Shown here in pieces: positions 18,343 through 26,713 of a stretch of DNA of 64,000 nt (position 1 is the first letter of the stretch; the number at the start of each line of letters is the position of its first letter). Source of the stretch: JAFMDF01 sp965277445 (GTDB lineage Bacteria; Bacteroidota; Bacteroidia; Chitinophagales; Saprospiraceae); contig CBDICY010000001.1 of NCBI GenBank assembly GCA_965277445.1, forward strand, positions 1 to 64,000. Direction: 5' to 3'. Made by a program: the position numbers and the translations under genes. The notes below the pieces were generated by a model. That model saw only the letters and a program-made list of their open reading frames with translations, had not been told where the DNA came from and made no database searches.

Positions 18343-19506
18343 CGCAAAATAATCCTTCATTCTATCGAAAAAGCTTTTGTCTCCTTTATTCGGCTGTGGC
18401 GTAAAGTTTGACATTCCTTTCATTCTTTCCAACAAAGTCCTTTCCTCATCCGTTAATTTCTTAGGTGTCCAAATATTGACATGAATCAATTGGTCACCCG
18501 TTCCATAACTTTGTACAGAAGGCAAACCTTTTCCTTTTAATCGGAACATCTTACCCGCCTGCGTACCTGCTGGAATTTTGATTTTAACCTTACCCGTCAA
18601 GGTTGGTACTTCAACCGATGTACCTAAGGCAGCATCTGCAAAATTGAGGTAGAGTTCATAAATCACATTCATGCCCTCTCTTGCCAAATACTCGTGACTT
18701 TTTTCCTCAATATTAATCAATAAATCTCCTGGAGGGCCACCTTTCATCCCCTTATTACCCTTGCCACGCATAGACAATTGCATGCCTTCTTCTACACCCG
18801 CTGGGATTTCTATTTCTATCATCTCTTCTCCATAAACTCGTCCATCTCCTTGGCATTTCGCACATTTTGCGGTTACTTCTTGTCCAGAGCCATTACAAGT
18901 AGGACAAGTTGTGGTTGTTTGCATCTGACCTAAGAAGGTACTTCTGACTTGGCGAACGTAGCCAGAACCTTTACAAGTCCCACAAGTACGAACAGAACTG
19001 CTATCCTTTGCGCCGCTTCCGCTACAGGTCGTACAGTTCGTCTGCTTTTTAACTTTAATCTTCTTCGTTACGCCACTAGCTATTTCTTCTAAAGTTAAAG
19101 CAACTTTAATTCGTAAGTTCGTTCCTTTTTGCCCTCTAGGACGCGCACCGCCGCCACCGCCACGGCCACCTCTGCCACCAAAAAACGATTCAAAAGGACT
19201 ATCATTGAATATATCTCCAAATTGAGAAAAGATGTCATCCATGGACATGCCTCCACGACCACCGCCGCCAAAACCACCTTGTTCCATGCCTGCATGACCG
19301 AAACGATCATATCTAGCTTTCTTATTAGGATCACTTAAGACTTCATAAGCTTCAGCTGCTTCTTTAAACTTTTCTTCCGCAGTTTTGTCATCTGGATTTT
19401 TATCTGGATGGTATTTTACCGCTAATTTTCGATACGCTTTTTTTACTTCTTTAGCATCTGCACTTTTTCCAACGCCCAATACTTCGTAATAATCTCTTTT
19501 TGCCAT
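18340..19506 (-). CDS. dnaJ: Chaperone protein DnaJ
   Basis: 388 aa, normal for full-length type I DnaJ. J domain at residues 1-70 with the HPD motif (YHPDKNPDD) that stimulates DnaK ATPase, a Gly/Phe-rich linker (about 75-130), four zinc-binding CxxCxGxG repeats (CTTCSGSG, CGTCKGSG, CPTCNGSG, CAKCQGDG; about 155-235), and a C-terminal substrate-binding region. Acts with DnaK and GrpE in protein folding. It is downstream of grpE on the same strand with about 160 bases between, consistent with one heat-shock unit; dnaK is not in this window. Confidence 0.97.
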   Translation of the reverse strand: MAKRDYYEVLGVGKSADAKEVKKAYRKLAVKYHPDKNPDDKTAEEKFKEAAEAYEVLSDPNKKARYDRFGHAGMEQGGFGGGGRGGMSMDDIFSQFGDIFNDSPFESFFGGRGGRGGGGGARPRGQKGTNLRIKVALTLEEIASGVTKKIKVKKQTNCTTCSGSGAKDSSSVRTCGTCKGSGYVRQVRSTFLGQMQTTTTCPTCNGSGQEVTAKCAKCQGDGRVYGEEMIEIEIPAGVEEGMQLSMRGKGNKGMKGGPPGDLLINIEEKSHEYLAREGMNVIYELYLNFADAALGTSVEVPTLTGKVKIKIPAGTQAGKMFRLKGKGLPSVQSYGTGDQLIHVNIWTPKKLTDEERTLLERMKGMSNFTPQPNKGDKSFFDRMKDYFA

Positions 19507-19669
19507 TTTATATATATAAGGTTATGAGTTTAAGAGTTTATGAGTTTATGAGGGTGGAGTGTATTTAATTCGAGTGAGAAAGATCGTAAAGAACAATTTA
19601 TCTTTGTCACTTTGTCACTTTGTTATCTCATCACTCTTATTATCTCATCAACTCATTACCTCACCATTT

Positions 19670-20257
19670 CTATTTCCCGACCACGACTTTTGCGTGACGA
19701 ATGATTTTATCTTTTAATTTATAGCCCTTTTCAACCGTATCAATTACTTTGCCCTTCATTTCTTCCGTAGGCGCTGGAATTTCAGTAATTGCTTCGTGTA
19801 ATTCTACATCAAAGATCTCCCCAGTAGATTCCATTGGAGTCAATCCTTTATTCTTTAATACCGTATATATTTTAAGGTATAGTAATTCCATACCTTCCGT
19901 TAATTTTTCTTCTGAATCAGGAGAATCGGATGCTTTTTTCGCCCTGTCAAAATCGTCCAAAACTGGCAATAAAACTGACATAGTGTCTTGTGCCGCCGTT
20001 TTCATCATATCTAACTTTTCTCGGACGCTTCGTTTTCTGAAATTCTCAAACTCGGCATAGACTCTTAAGTACTTGTCCTTAAGCTCTCCAACTTGTTGTT
20101 TTAGCTCAACAATCTCTTCTTCAGGCGTTAATTCCGCCTTTTCCTGCTTTTCTGCTTCGTTGGTAGTGGTTTGTTCTTCCCGCTGTGGCTCAGCAGTTTC
20201 GGTGTTTGCACCGTTTTCTTCGATAAAATCTTCTACTTGCTTCTTTTTCTTAGCCAT
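19670..20257 (-). CDS. grpE: Nucleotide exchange factor GrpE
   Basis: About 195 aa from the ATG at 20,257 (MAKKKKQVEDF); a GTG at 20,281 in frame would add eight residues. An acidic, low-complexity head (to about residue 60) is followed by the long GrpE coiled coil (ELKDKYLRVYAEFENFRKR) and the C-terminal beta domain with GYKLKDKIIRHAKVVVGK, the hallmark of the family. It releases ADP from DnaK. A short-word repeat of GTGATGAGATAAC-type units sits just after its stop codon, before dnaJ. Confidence 0.95.
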   Translation of the reverse strand: MAKKKKQVEDFIEENGANTETAEPQREEQTTTNEAEKQEKAELTPEEEIVELKQQVGELKDKYLRVYAEFENFRKRSVREKLDMMKTAAQDTMSVLLPVLDDFDRAKKASDSPDSEEKLTEGMELLYLKIYTVLKNKGLTPMESTGEIFDVELHEAITEIPAPTEEMKGKVIDTVEKGYKLKDKIIRHAKVVVGK

Positions 20258-20556
20258 TATGTCTTTTATTTTTTTAAGCACTTGTGGTGGTTATATAAAA
20301 TGAGCCGCAAAAATACGTTTCTTTTGCTAATTGTTGTTCAATTACTTTGCCATTGCGAAAAATAGGACATTTTGGCAGAGGAGCTTAGATTTATTAGAAA
20401 ACAATTTATGCTTCAAAATCGACTTGTTTAAAAATAAAGGAAGTATTTTATTTGCAACAATAAGTCTTTTTAAGTTGTTAGTTCCCAATGTAAATACGAA
20501 ATAAACCTCAATAGACTTATCTTCGCCCCAATAAATAAAACTTGTAGTCTGAACTG

Positions 20557-22057
20557 TTGCATAACAATTTTGTTAAATATCTAATCTATTTCGGATTTTG
20601 GAGCTTGCTAAATACACCGTTATTTGCTCAGGAAATATCCGTCACTACCCAAATCTTCAACGAGGATAATGGCTTATCTCGCTATGCCAACTTCATTCAT
20701 AAAGACAGTCGAGACCAAATTTGGATAGGTATTCAATTTGGACTCTATGGTTATGACGGGCAAGAGTTTACCCATTTTGATGAAAAGAATGGTTTGCCAT
20801 TTAGGCAAATCATGGAAATTTATGAGGATGCAGATGGTTGGTTTTGGTTGTACCAAAGTTGCTTTACAAAACCTAATTGCGAACGAGATTTAATCTTCTT
20901 TCATCCCTTAAGTCAGGAAGTAATGACTTTTGAAGAGCGATTTGGTACCAACAGATAGCCAATACCCATATGTGCAATTAATAGAGGGAAAGACAAATGC
21001 ACAATTAGCAATGGCAGTTGTTACAGTAGGAGATAATCAAACATATTTAGCTTATGAAAATGACTTGTTTTTGTATCAACAGGCTACCAATACCTTACAA
21101 TTAATTGACAAAGGGCAAGCAGCCGATTATGGGTTTATTCAGCAACTTTATTACGATGCCGCTACTGCCAATGTTTGGGTTGTTCGACCGAATCGACTAT
21201 CAATTATAAATACAACAAGTCCATTATCGGCAAATCAGACAATTGCTTTAAAAAATATTGTAGCAACCAGACTCTTTCCACTTGGAAAAGACTGGCTAAT
21301 AAGTACGATGAATCAAGATCTAGTGATTTATAATGTTGAAAATCAACAATATACGCCTCTTCTATTGGCTAAAGATGACCTAGCATTTACTAATAGTAAA
21401 GTCCATTTTATAAAAAATCAAGATGCACTTCATTTTTGGATAGCCACGGATAATGGGCTTTATTGGGCCTCTAAAACGGAAGGGCTATTAGCGCATTATG
21501 AACCCAATGAGCAAGGCGCTAATTATTTACCTGTAGCAGATATTTTTCATGTTTCCAATGCCAAAATGGGCGATTTTTGGTTGGCTACCACGAGTGGTTT
21601 GATTCATTGGATGCCTCCGACAATTGCCAAGGATGCAACAAATATTGGGGTGCAGCGCATAGTAACGACCGAACAGGGATTGCCAAACAATGAATTGCTT
21701 GCTGCTTATGAAGATGATGATGGCTTTGTTTGGATGCCAACGCCACATGGTTTAATTCAATGGCAAATAGAGACGGGCTTATCAAAAACTTATCAAAAAG
21801 AGGATGGCTTGAGTCATGGTAGTTTTCAAGAATATGCCCATACCCAAGCAGCGGACGGTACACTTTACTTTGGTGGTTATCAGGGTTTTAATGTCTTTCA
21901 TCCTAAAGATTTTAAAGCTGTCAATTTTAGGCCAGAAAATCACATCATCATCACCGAGTATGAGCAATACGCTAGCAGTAGCGATAAGATTGAAAATTAC
22001 TTACCAGAGATAATAAAAAATAAGTCGATCACCCTTCAACCGGGAGATAATTTCTAA
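20557..22057 (+). pseudogene. Broken two-component regulator propeller (hybrid sensor) gene
   Basis: Two overlapping frames cover one protein. Residues 1-133 (TTG start, signal peptide to PLFAQ) and the second frame from 20,930 carry repeated propeller units (NEDNGLSRYANFIHKDSRDQ, TEQGLPNNELLAAYEDDDG, EDGLSHGSFQEYA) typical of Reg_prop sensors. The frame shifts by one base between about 20,930 and 20,958. The protein then stops at 22,057 after SITLQPGDNF, exactly where the Y_Y_Y domain, membrane helix and kinase or DNA-binding output normally follow. Those are absent, and 820 bases of inverted repeats come next. It is most likely a decayed receptor gene. Confidence 0.75.
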
Positions 22058-22246
22058 ACGCTTTTTGGAGCAAAATTTTACCCATCTAAAAACAACTAAC
22101 GGCATTAAACTTTTTCTTCATCCTTAGAATAAGATGAAGTTAAAGAGATTTTAGGATCTCTTGCTAAATTCCCACCGATTTAAAATAGTCAATACAACTT
22201 TTTACACTATAAAAGAGCTTACTACCTTTGGCGATGTTAATATGAA

Positions 22247-22337
22247 GGTTTTTTTACAAAAAAATGGTACCTCATGAACTCCTTGCGTCAAATAACAAAT
22301 TTTGCCGTATCGAACGGCAAAAATTTGTAAAAACCTT
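22247..22337. repeat. Imperfect inverted repeat
   Basis: Outer arms AAGGTTTTTTTACA and TGTAAAAACCTT pair; an inner perfect hairpin is ACAAATTTTGCCGT / ACGGCAAAAATTTGT. Position immediately after a decayed gene suggests a 3' structure or a repeat insertion. Confidence 0.6.
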
Positions 22338-22339
22338 TT

Positions 22340-22401
22340 TTGATTTAGTTGGGCTCGATGTCCAACTAAATCAAGGTATGAATAGCGTGTACTATTTTTA
22401 T
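22340..22401 (+). ncRNA. Hairpin with conserved CTCGATGT loop, copy 1
   Basis: A 12-bp perfect stem (TGATTTAGTTGG / CCAACTAAATCA) closes a nine-base loop GCTCGATGT and is followed by AAGGTATGAATAGCG. A second copy at 59,811-59,871 keeps the loop and the 3' flank, while two stem pairs change together. The strand is assigned by the shared orientation only. Type given as ncRNA because the covariation suggests an RNA; it could also be a mobile repeat. Confidence 0.5.
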
Positions 22402-22414
22402 AAGAAACACCTTT

Positions 22415-22659
22415 GTTAATAAACGTGAATTTTGGATATTATTAACTGATAATCAAATATTTAGCTCCAAAGAAGCGACCCTGTTTGTAGAAAATGATTC
22501 AAAATTCCCCAAAAGGTCTGGAAGACCGACCCCGTATGCAACTAATTTCAAACAGAGTCGGTCTTCCAGACCTTTGATTAAGAGGTGATTACCGAACATT
22601 TCCTACAAACAGTTGCGGTCTTCCAGACCTTTTGCTTATCCAAAACTCACGTTAATAAG
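22415..22659. repeat. 245-base nested inverted repeat with GGTCTGGAAGACC units
   Basis: Outer arms GTTAATAAACGTGAATTTTG and the complement ending at 22,659, middle arms GACCCTGTTTGTAGAAAATG and its complement near 22,590-22,619, and three copies of GGTCTGGAAGACC or its inverse at 22,514, 22,559 and 22,617. Not a known insertion sequence; no ORF inside. Confidence 0.65.
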
Positions 22660-22877
22660 TGAATTCATGCAGTAATATCCAAAGATTTTTAGCCCAAAAT
22701 TTTATATATTCTTTCACCTATTCTTTGAATAGGCTTGAATAAATAAACCAGAAAATGGAGCTCTTTAGTGAAGAGGATACCTTCAATTGATGAGGTATGT
22801 CCTATTCTTAAAAGCTAAACAATTTTTCTTTTTTAAAATAATTCTTTAACGCAACTTAGATTATTAATCACTTTACT

Positions 22878-23421
22878 ATGTCAAAAAAATTGTCTGCCTT
22901 TAGCATTAATCAATTCTCCTTATTGCTACTGTTTAGTTTATTGCTGTTTCCCTGTTATCTACAAGCTTTAAATATCTCTGAAACAAGGTTATTCGGAAGG
23001 GATTTCTCCTCTACGCTGAATGACCCAACTAATTTGGGGGTACTAGATGTATATCGAAATACTATTAGTTCAAATTTTTCCTTTGGAATAGGTGGAGCTG
23101 ATCAAGCTGATGTTTTTTCCTTTACCATACCAGTTGGTGCAACCGTTGATTCCATAATATTTTCTGCCATTAAGATTTAATGGTGGAAATACAACTATTG
23201 GATTTGCACTTTATCAAGGAAGTCAAGCCCTAATAAGAATGGAAGAAATTGCTATTACGGATCGTGGAAAACCAGCATCTACCTTTCAGCCCATTTGTAT
23301 TTTTGAAGCTTGTTTACCAGTAGACCCAATCCCAACAATGAGTCAATGGGGGGTACTAATTTTTGGTTTATTAATTCTAAATCTAAGTATTGTTGCAATT
23401 CGGCAGAGAGAATTGATTTAA
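22878..23421 (+). pseudogene. Frameshifted surface protein with IPTL-CTERM anchor
   Basis: The first frame (22,878-23,180) has a signal peptide (LLLFSLLLFPCYLQA) and a beta-rich start. The protein continues one base out of frame from about 23,163 with PLRFNGGNTTIGFALYQGSQ and ends at 23,421 with PTMSQWGVLIFGLLILNL then an Arg-rich tail. PIPTMSQWG plus a membrane helix and basic end is the IPTL-CTERM sorting signal, processed by an exosortase/archaeosortase-like enzyme in related systems. A single indel near 23,160-23,180 would restore about 181 residues, so this is a pseudogene or a sequencing error. Confidence 0.7.
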
Positions 23422-23445
23422 ACGGTACTAAACTTTATAGGAATA

Positions 23446-23478
23446 CTGTGTGGGATACCCTCGAAGTGTCCCACACGG
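23446..23478. terminator. Hairpin between convergent genes
   Basis: CTGTGTGGGATAC and its near complement GTGTCCCACACGG form a stem between the IPTL-CTERM gene and the convergent thioredoxin-like gene. No clear T-run, but the position between two stop codons fits a shared terminator. Confidence 0.5.
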
Positions 23479-23488
23479 TAAACTACTC

Positions 23489-24025
23489 CTACTTCAACCG
23501 CTTCGTCAAAAACTTATCTAACTCTTCAATAGATTGATTCACCCCAATAATCACCCCATTTTCATCTAATAAAAATTTAGAAGGCACTTGTTTGACACCA
23601 AACTCCGCAGCGATAGGTGAGTTGATAAATTTAAAACTAGTGGTCAAATCGGCAATATGATGTTTCCAAGGCATACCAATTCGCTCGACGGCTCTTTTCC
23701 ATCTATTTTCATCTCTTTCAATGGCTACACTTAATAAGGTCAACCCATCGGCATTTTTAAATTGGGCAGCTTTGTATTTTTCATTTAACATTTTAATCCC
23801 AGGCATTTCTACCATACAAGGGCCACACCAACTTCCCCAAAAATCGACTAACACATATTTTCCTTTTAAATCCTTTAAATCAAAAGCCTCTCCATTCATT
23901 AATTGACCAGAAATGGTTGGTGAATTTTCTCCATTAACGACTTTAGGTTGCATGTAAAACATCCTACCGAGATAAGCAATAACTAAAATGGCAAGGATGA
24001 CTAGTAGTGATTTATTAAATTTCAT
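23489..24025 (-). CDS. TlpA/ResA-like thioredoxin-fold protein
   Basis: 178 aa. A single N-terminal membrane helix (LLVILAILVIAYLG) leaves the thioredoxin domain outside the cytoplasmic membrane. The redox motif WGSWCGPC (about residues 63-70) follows the strand VLVDFWG, and the cis-Pro loop is VKQVPSKFLLD. Such proteins reduce or shuffle disulfides of exported proteins or apocytochromes. It could serve the di-heme peroxidase 700 bases downstream, or the Cys-rich giant proteins; that link is inference. Confidence 0.85.
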   Translation of the reverse strand: MKFNKSLLVILAILVIAYLGRMFYMQPKVVNGENSPTISGQLMNGEAFDLKDLKGKYVLVDFWGSWCGPCMVEMPGIKMLNEKYKAAQFKNADGLTLLSVAIERDENRWKRAVERIGMPWKHHIADLTTSFKFINSPIAAEFGVKQVPSKFLLDENGVIIGVNQSIEELDKFLTKRLK

Positions 24026-24194
24026 AATGATATTATTTAGTTTAAGTTGGTTAGGATAAGGATCTACTTAAAGATAAGATTTTAATAAGCAAACGACAAA
24101 GGAAAGATTTCGGTTGAATCATTACTATAATAAAAGGAAATAAATTAAAAAAGTACTTAAAAATGTCTTTATCAAGGCGTTGAAAATAAACAAC

Positions 24195-24226
24195 AAAAGG
24201 GCTACTTCAAGTGAAGTAGCCCTTTT
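24195..24226 (-). terminator. Terminator of rpsT
   Basis: AAAAGGGCTACTTCA pairs with TGAAGTAGCCCTTTT as an almost uninterrupted palindrome, just beyond the rpsT stop codon. A and T runs flank both sides, so it can also end the opposite strand. Confidence 0.85.
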
Positions 24227-24247
24227 GAAAAAAGGAAGAATTATAAA

Positions 24248-24502
24248 TTATCCTAAGCTATTTACTTGCTTAGTTAATTTTCCTTTTAGGTTAGCAGCTT
24301 TTTTAGCATGCCATGTATTTCTCTTTGCTAATCGATCGATCATAGAAATCACTTTTGGCAAGAAGCCAGCAGCATCCTCTTTGTCTTCAATTTCTCTTAA
24401 CTTTGCAATAGCTGTTCTAGTTGTTTTTTTGTAAAAACGGTTAGCTACTCGCTTTTTTGCGTCCTGTCTGATTCGCTTCTTAGAAGATTTATGTTGTGCC
24501 AT
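24248..24502 (-). CDS. rpsT: 30S ribosomal protein S20
   Basis: 84 aa, the normal length. Begins MAQHKSSKKRIRQDAKKR, a strongly basic helical protein with the conserved SKKRIRQ and NRFYKK elements and a C-terminal HAKKAANLKGKL. It binds 16S rRNA early in assembly of the small subunit. It stands alone between terminators, as is usual for rpsT. Confidence 0.97.
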   Translation of the reverse strand: MAQHKSSKKRIRQDAKKRVANRFYKKTTRTAIAKLREIEDKEDAAGFLPKVISMIDRLAKRNTWHAKKAANLKGKLTKQVNSLG

Positions 24503-24691
24503 AAATTATATAAATTTTAATCTTTTTACTATTTTTTCAAATTGGAGTGCAAATGTATAACTTTTCTATTAAAAAGGGAAATGATATTTAAAAAATAATT
24601 GTTTTATTGTTGAATTGTTCTATTGCTAGGAAAATGGAGCGACGAAACACTCTTGCGAACAATATAACCACAAAACAATATAACCATTTCT

Positions 24692-26038
24692 CTATTCCCC
24701 GCAACCCAATTCAATCTTGGAAAACAAATCATTATTAGGAAAACAATTACCTGATAATACTTCCTCTGGAACATAGCGATTCAAATTCGGATCTCGCAGC
24801 CCTGTTTCTAAGAAGACGGTTAAATCTTCTACTTGTTGAGGCGTCAGGCCAAGTGGCTTGAACTGCCTAGCTATTTGTTCTGCTGGGACGTCTTCATTTT
24901 CAGGGATTCCATCATTAAAATAGTCAACGACTTCTTTCAAGGTATATTTACTACTTCCATGAAAATAAAATGGCGCATCTGCTAAATTATATAACTGTGG
25001 AATCTTAAATTTATGATTGTCTAATGGGTCACCAGTATATTCTCCTCTACCAAGATTTCTTTTATCTTCTGCGGAGGTATTAAAAGCTACCCCTGTTTTA
25101 TATAAGTCATCAACTCCTAAAGCGTAAAACTCATTGGCACCAAGATTTTTTTCTTTATGGCAATGGTAGCATTTAGCATCCGAAAAGAAAACTAACGCGC
25201 CTCGCTTTTCTTGCTCTGACATAGCGTCTTTATTGCCTTTTAAATATTCTTGGAAAGGGGCTTGATTACTCAATAACGTTCTCAAATAGGCAGAAATGGC
25301 AAAAGCCGCACTTTTTTTACTGTATCGCTCGCTTTCATCTACATCGCCAAAAGCAGCATCAAAATGCGCTCTATATCCATAATCATCTAAAACTTCCTCG
25401 GTAATTTCCATTCTATGCACCTCTAATCCCTCTATATTTTGTGTTTCTAAAGCAGCAAAACCTTCTTCGTTTACATGCAAGGTAGGATCTAAATCCCAAC
25501 GATCTTCTGTGCCTACATTTACACCTGTACTACCAAATCGACCATTCCAAGTTGTATTCTCAACAAAAGCTACATTTAATACACTTAATGGACGAACACC
25601 TTGTACATCCATTTCAAAATCTCGATAAGCGGCTAATTTAGTTCGATTTTCTCCATTATAGCCAAAACCAATGCCCCCATCTGCAATTCCTTGAGGACTT
25701 CCTGGTCTGAAACCCGCAGATGGTACATGGCAGGAGGCGCAAGAATAGGTTTTTCTACCAGCTTCTTTAGTAGGAGAGAGGGCAATGCCTGTTTCGAAAA
25801 ACAACATCTTACCCAATGCTACTTTTTCTTGATTGAGCGGATTTCTAGGATCTTGTGGAATCGCTGAGAAATCAGCTGCATCAGGTAAAATAAAATGATC
25901 GATATTACTTGTCTTTGAGGCACGTACTAAAGACGATGCCAATAATTGGTCTAGCGGAGTATCTAGGTAAACTTTATCTTTTGTGCAAGCTGCAATCAGG
26001 GTGCAGATAAATACAATTGTAAGTAAACGTAATTTCAT
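24692..26038 (-). CDS. Di-heme cytochrome c peroxidase (MauG/CcpA family) lipoprotein
   Basis: 448 aa. A lipoprotein signal ends at about Cys18 (LIAACTKD). Two haem-binding motifs are present: CASCH near residue 100 (YSCASCHVPSAGF) and CYHCH near residue 291 (DAKCYHCHKEKN). Around them are the family elements LGKMLFFET and GRGEYTGD. The enzyme reduces hydrogen peroxide at the periplasmic face, taking electrons from cytochromes; some relatives act as MauG-type oxidases instead. Just after its stop codon lie repeated TGGTTATATTGTT words. Single-gene unit on the minus strand. Confidence 0.88.
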   Translation of the reverse strand: MKLRLLTIVFICTLIAACTKDKVYLDTPLDQLLASSLVRASKTSNIDHFILPDAADFSAIPQDPRNPLNQEKVALGKMLFFETGIALSPTKEAGRKTYSCASCHVPSAGFRPGSPQGIADGGIGFGYNGENRTKLAAYRDFEMDVQGVRPLSVLNVAFVENTTWNGRFGSTGVNVGTEDRWDLDPTLHVNEEGFAALETQNIEGLEVHRMEITEEVLDDYGYRAHFDAAFGDVDESERYSKKSAAFAISAYLRTLLSNQAPFQEYLKGNKDAMSEQEKRGALVFFSDAKCYHCHKEKNLGANEFYALGVDDLYKTGVAFNTSAEDKRNLGRGEYTGDPLDNHKFKIPQLYNLADAPFYFHGSSKYTLKEVVDYFNDGIPENEDVPAEQIARQFKPLGLTPQQVEDLTVFLETGLRDPNLNRYVPEEVLSGNCFPNNDLFSKIELGCGE

Positions 26039-26713
26039 AATTTACAGTTCAGAGGATCATTTTTACATTAGTAGTGTGTCATCGGCTGAATAGTGTATGG
26101 TATATAAGTATTTGAACAAATTTAATTTTACTTTAATAGATTGATTGTCATGGGGAAACTTCAATCCTTAAATAATTCAAACCCTATATTTATAGACTAT
26201 AATTGCAAAATTCAGTCCTAAAATGCTAACGCTTTGTAAGTAAAATGTAATTTTTTATTTATTGAATAAATATAAATTTGATTATCAATGCCTTAGACTA
26301 AATCTATGTTTGATAATTTTACTAATTGATTAATTTTTTAACTCAGACACGAGCAAAAACTAGGTCAAAATGACCAATCATTTTATGCTTAAAACGGTTT
26401 CGGAAAGTTGGTGATGATAGCTATATATAATTATTTAAATAGCTTTTATAGGAAGTCTTTTGCTGGAAAAGTTAAAATAGGTTGGTTGCCTTACAATTCC
26501 GATGCAAATGTATAGACAATTTAGGGAAAAATCAATATATATTTTTAAGGCAACCAAAATTGACTAGAAATTTACAAAAGACGATGATTTATTGGAGGAT
26601 TGGATAAATTGGCATGAGGTAGGTGTCAGGTACTAGGTACTAGGTACCAGGTGTCAGCTTAGACGTGTTCATGTTTCGCCTGACACCTGATTCCCGATAC
26701 CTAGAACCATTAA
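26039..26713. other. 675-base AT-rich spacer
   Basis: No gene found. The only structure is at about 26,620-26,702, where TAGGTGTCAGGTACTAGGTA words pair with the complement GCCTGACACCTGATTCCCGA, directly after the amidohydrolase stop codon. The other 580 bases probably hold the promoter of the peroxidase gene, but I cannot point to it. Confidence 0.55.
26620..26702. repeat. CAGGTGTCAGG / TAGGTACTAGG short-word inverted repeat
   Basis: Tandem CTAGGTAC words and a CAGGTGTCAGG unit, the latter with an inverted partner 40 bases away. It starts within ten bases of the amidohydrolase stop codon. Confidence 0.65.

Larger units (their letters stand above)
22058..22877. other. 820-base gap built of nested inverted repeats
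   Basis: No gene seen. Three structured blocks follow each other: an inverted repeat at 22,247-22,337, a conserved-loop hairpin at 22,340-22,401, and a nested 245-base inverted repeat at 22,415-22,659. The rest, to the start at 22,878, is AT-rich without recognised features. Confidence 0.65.
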
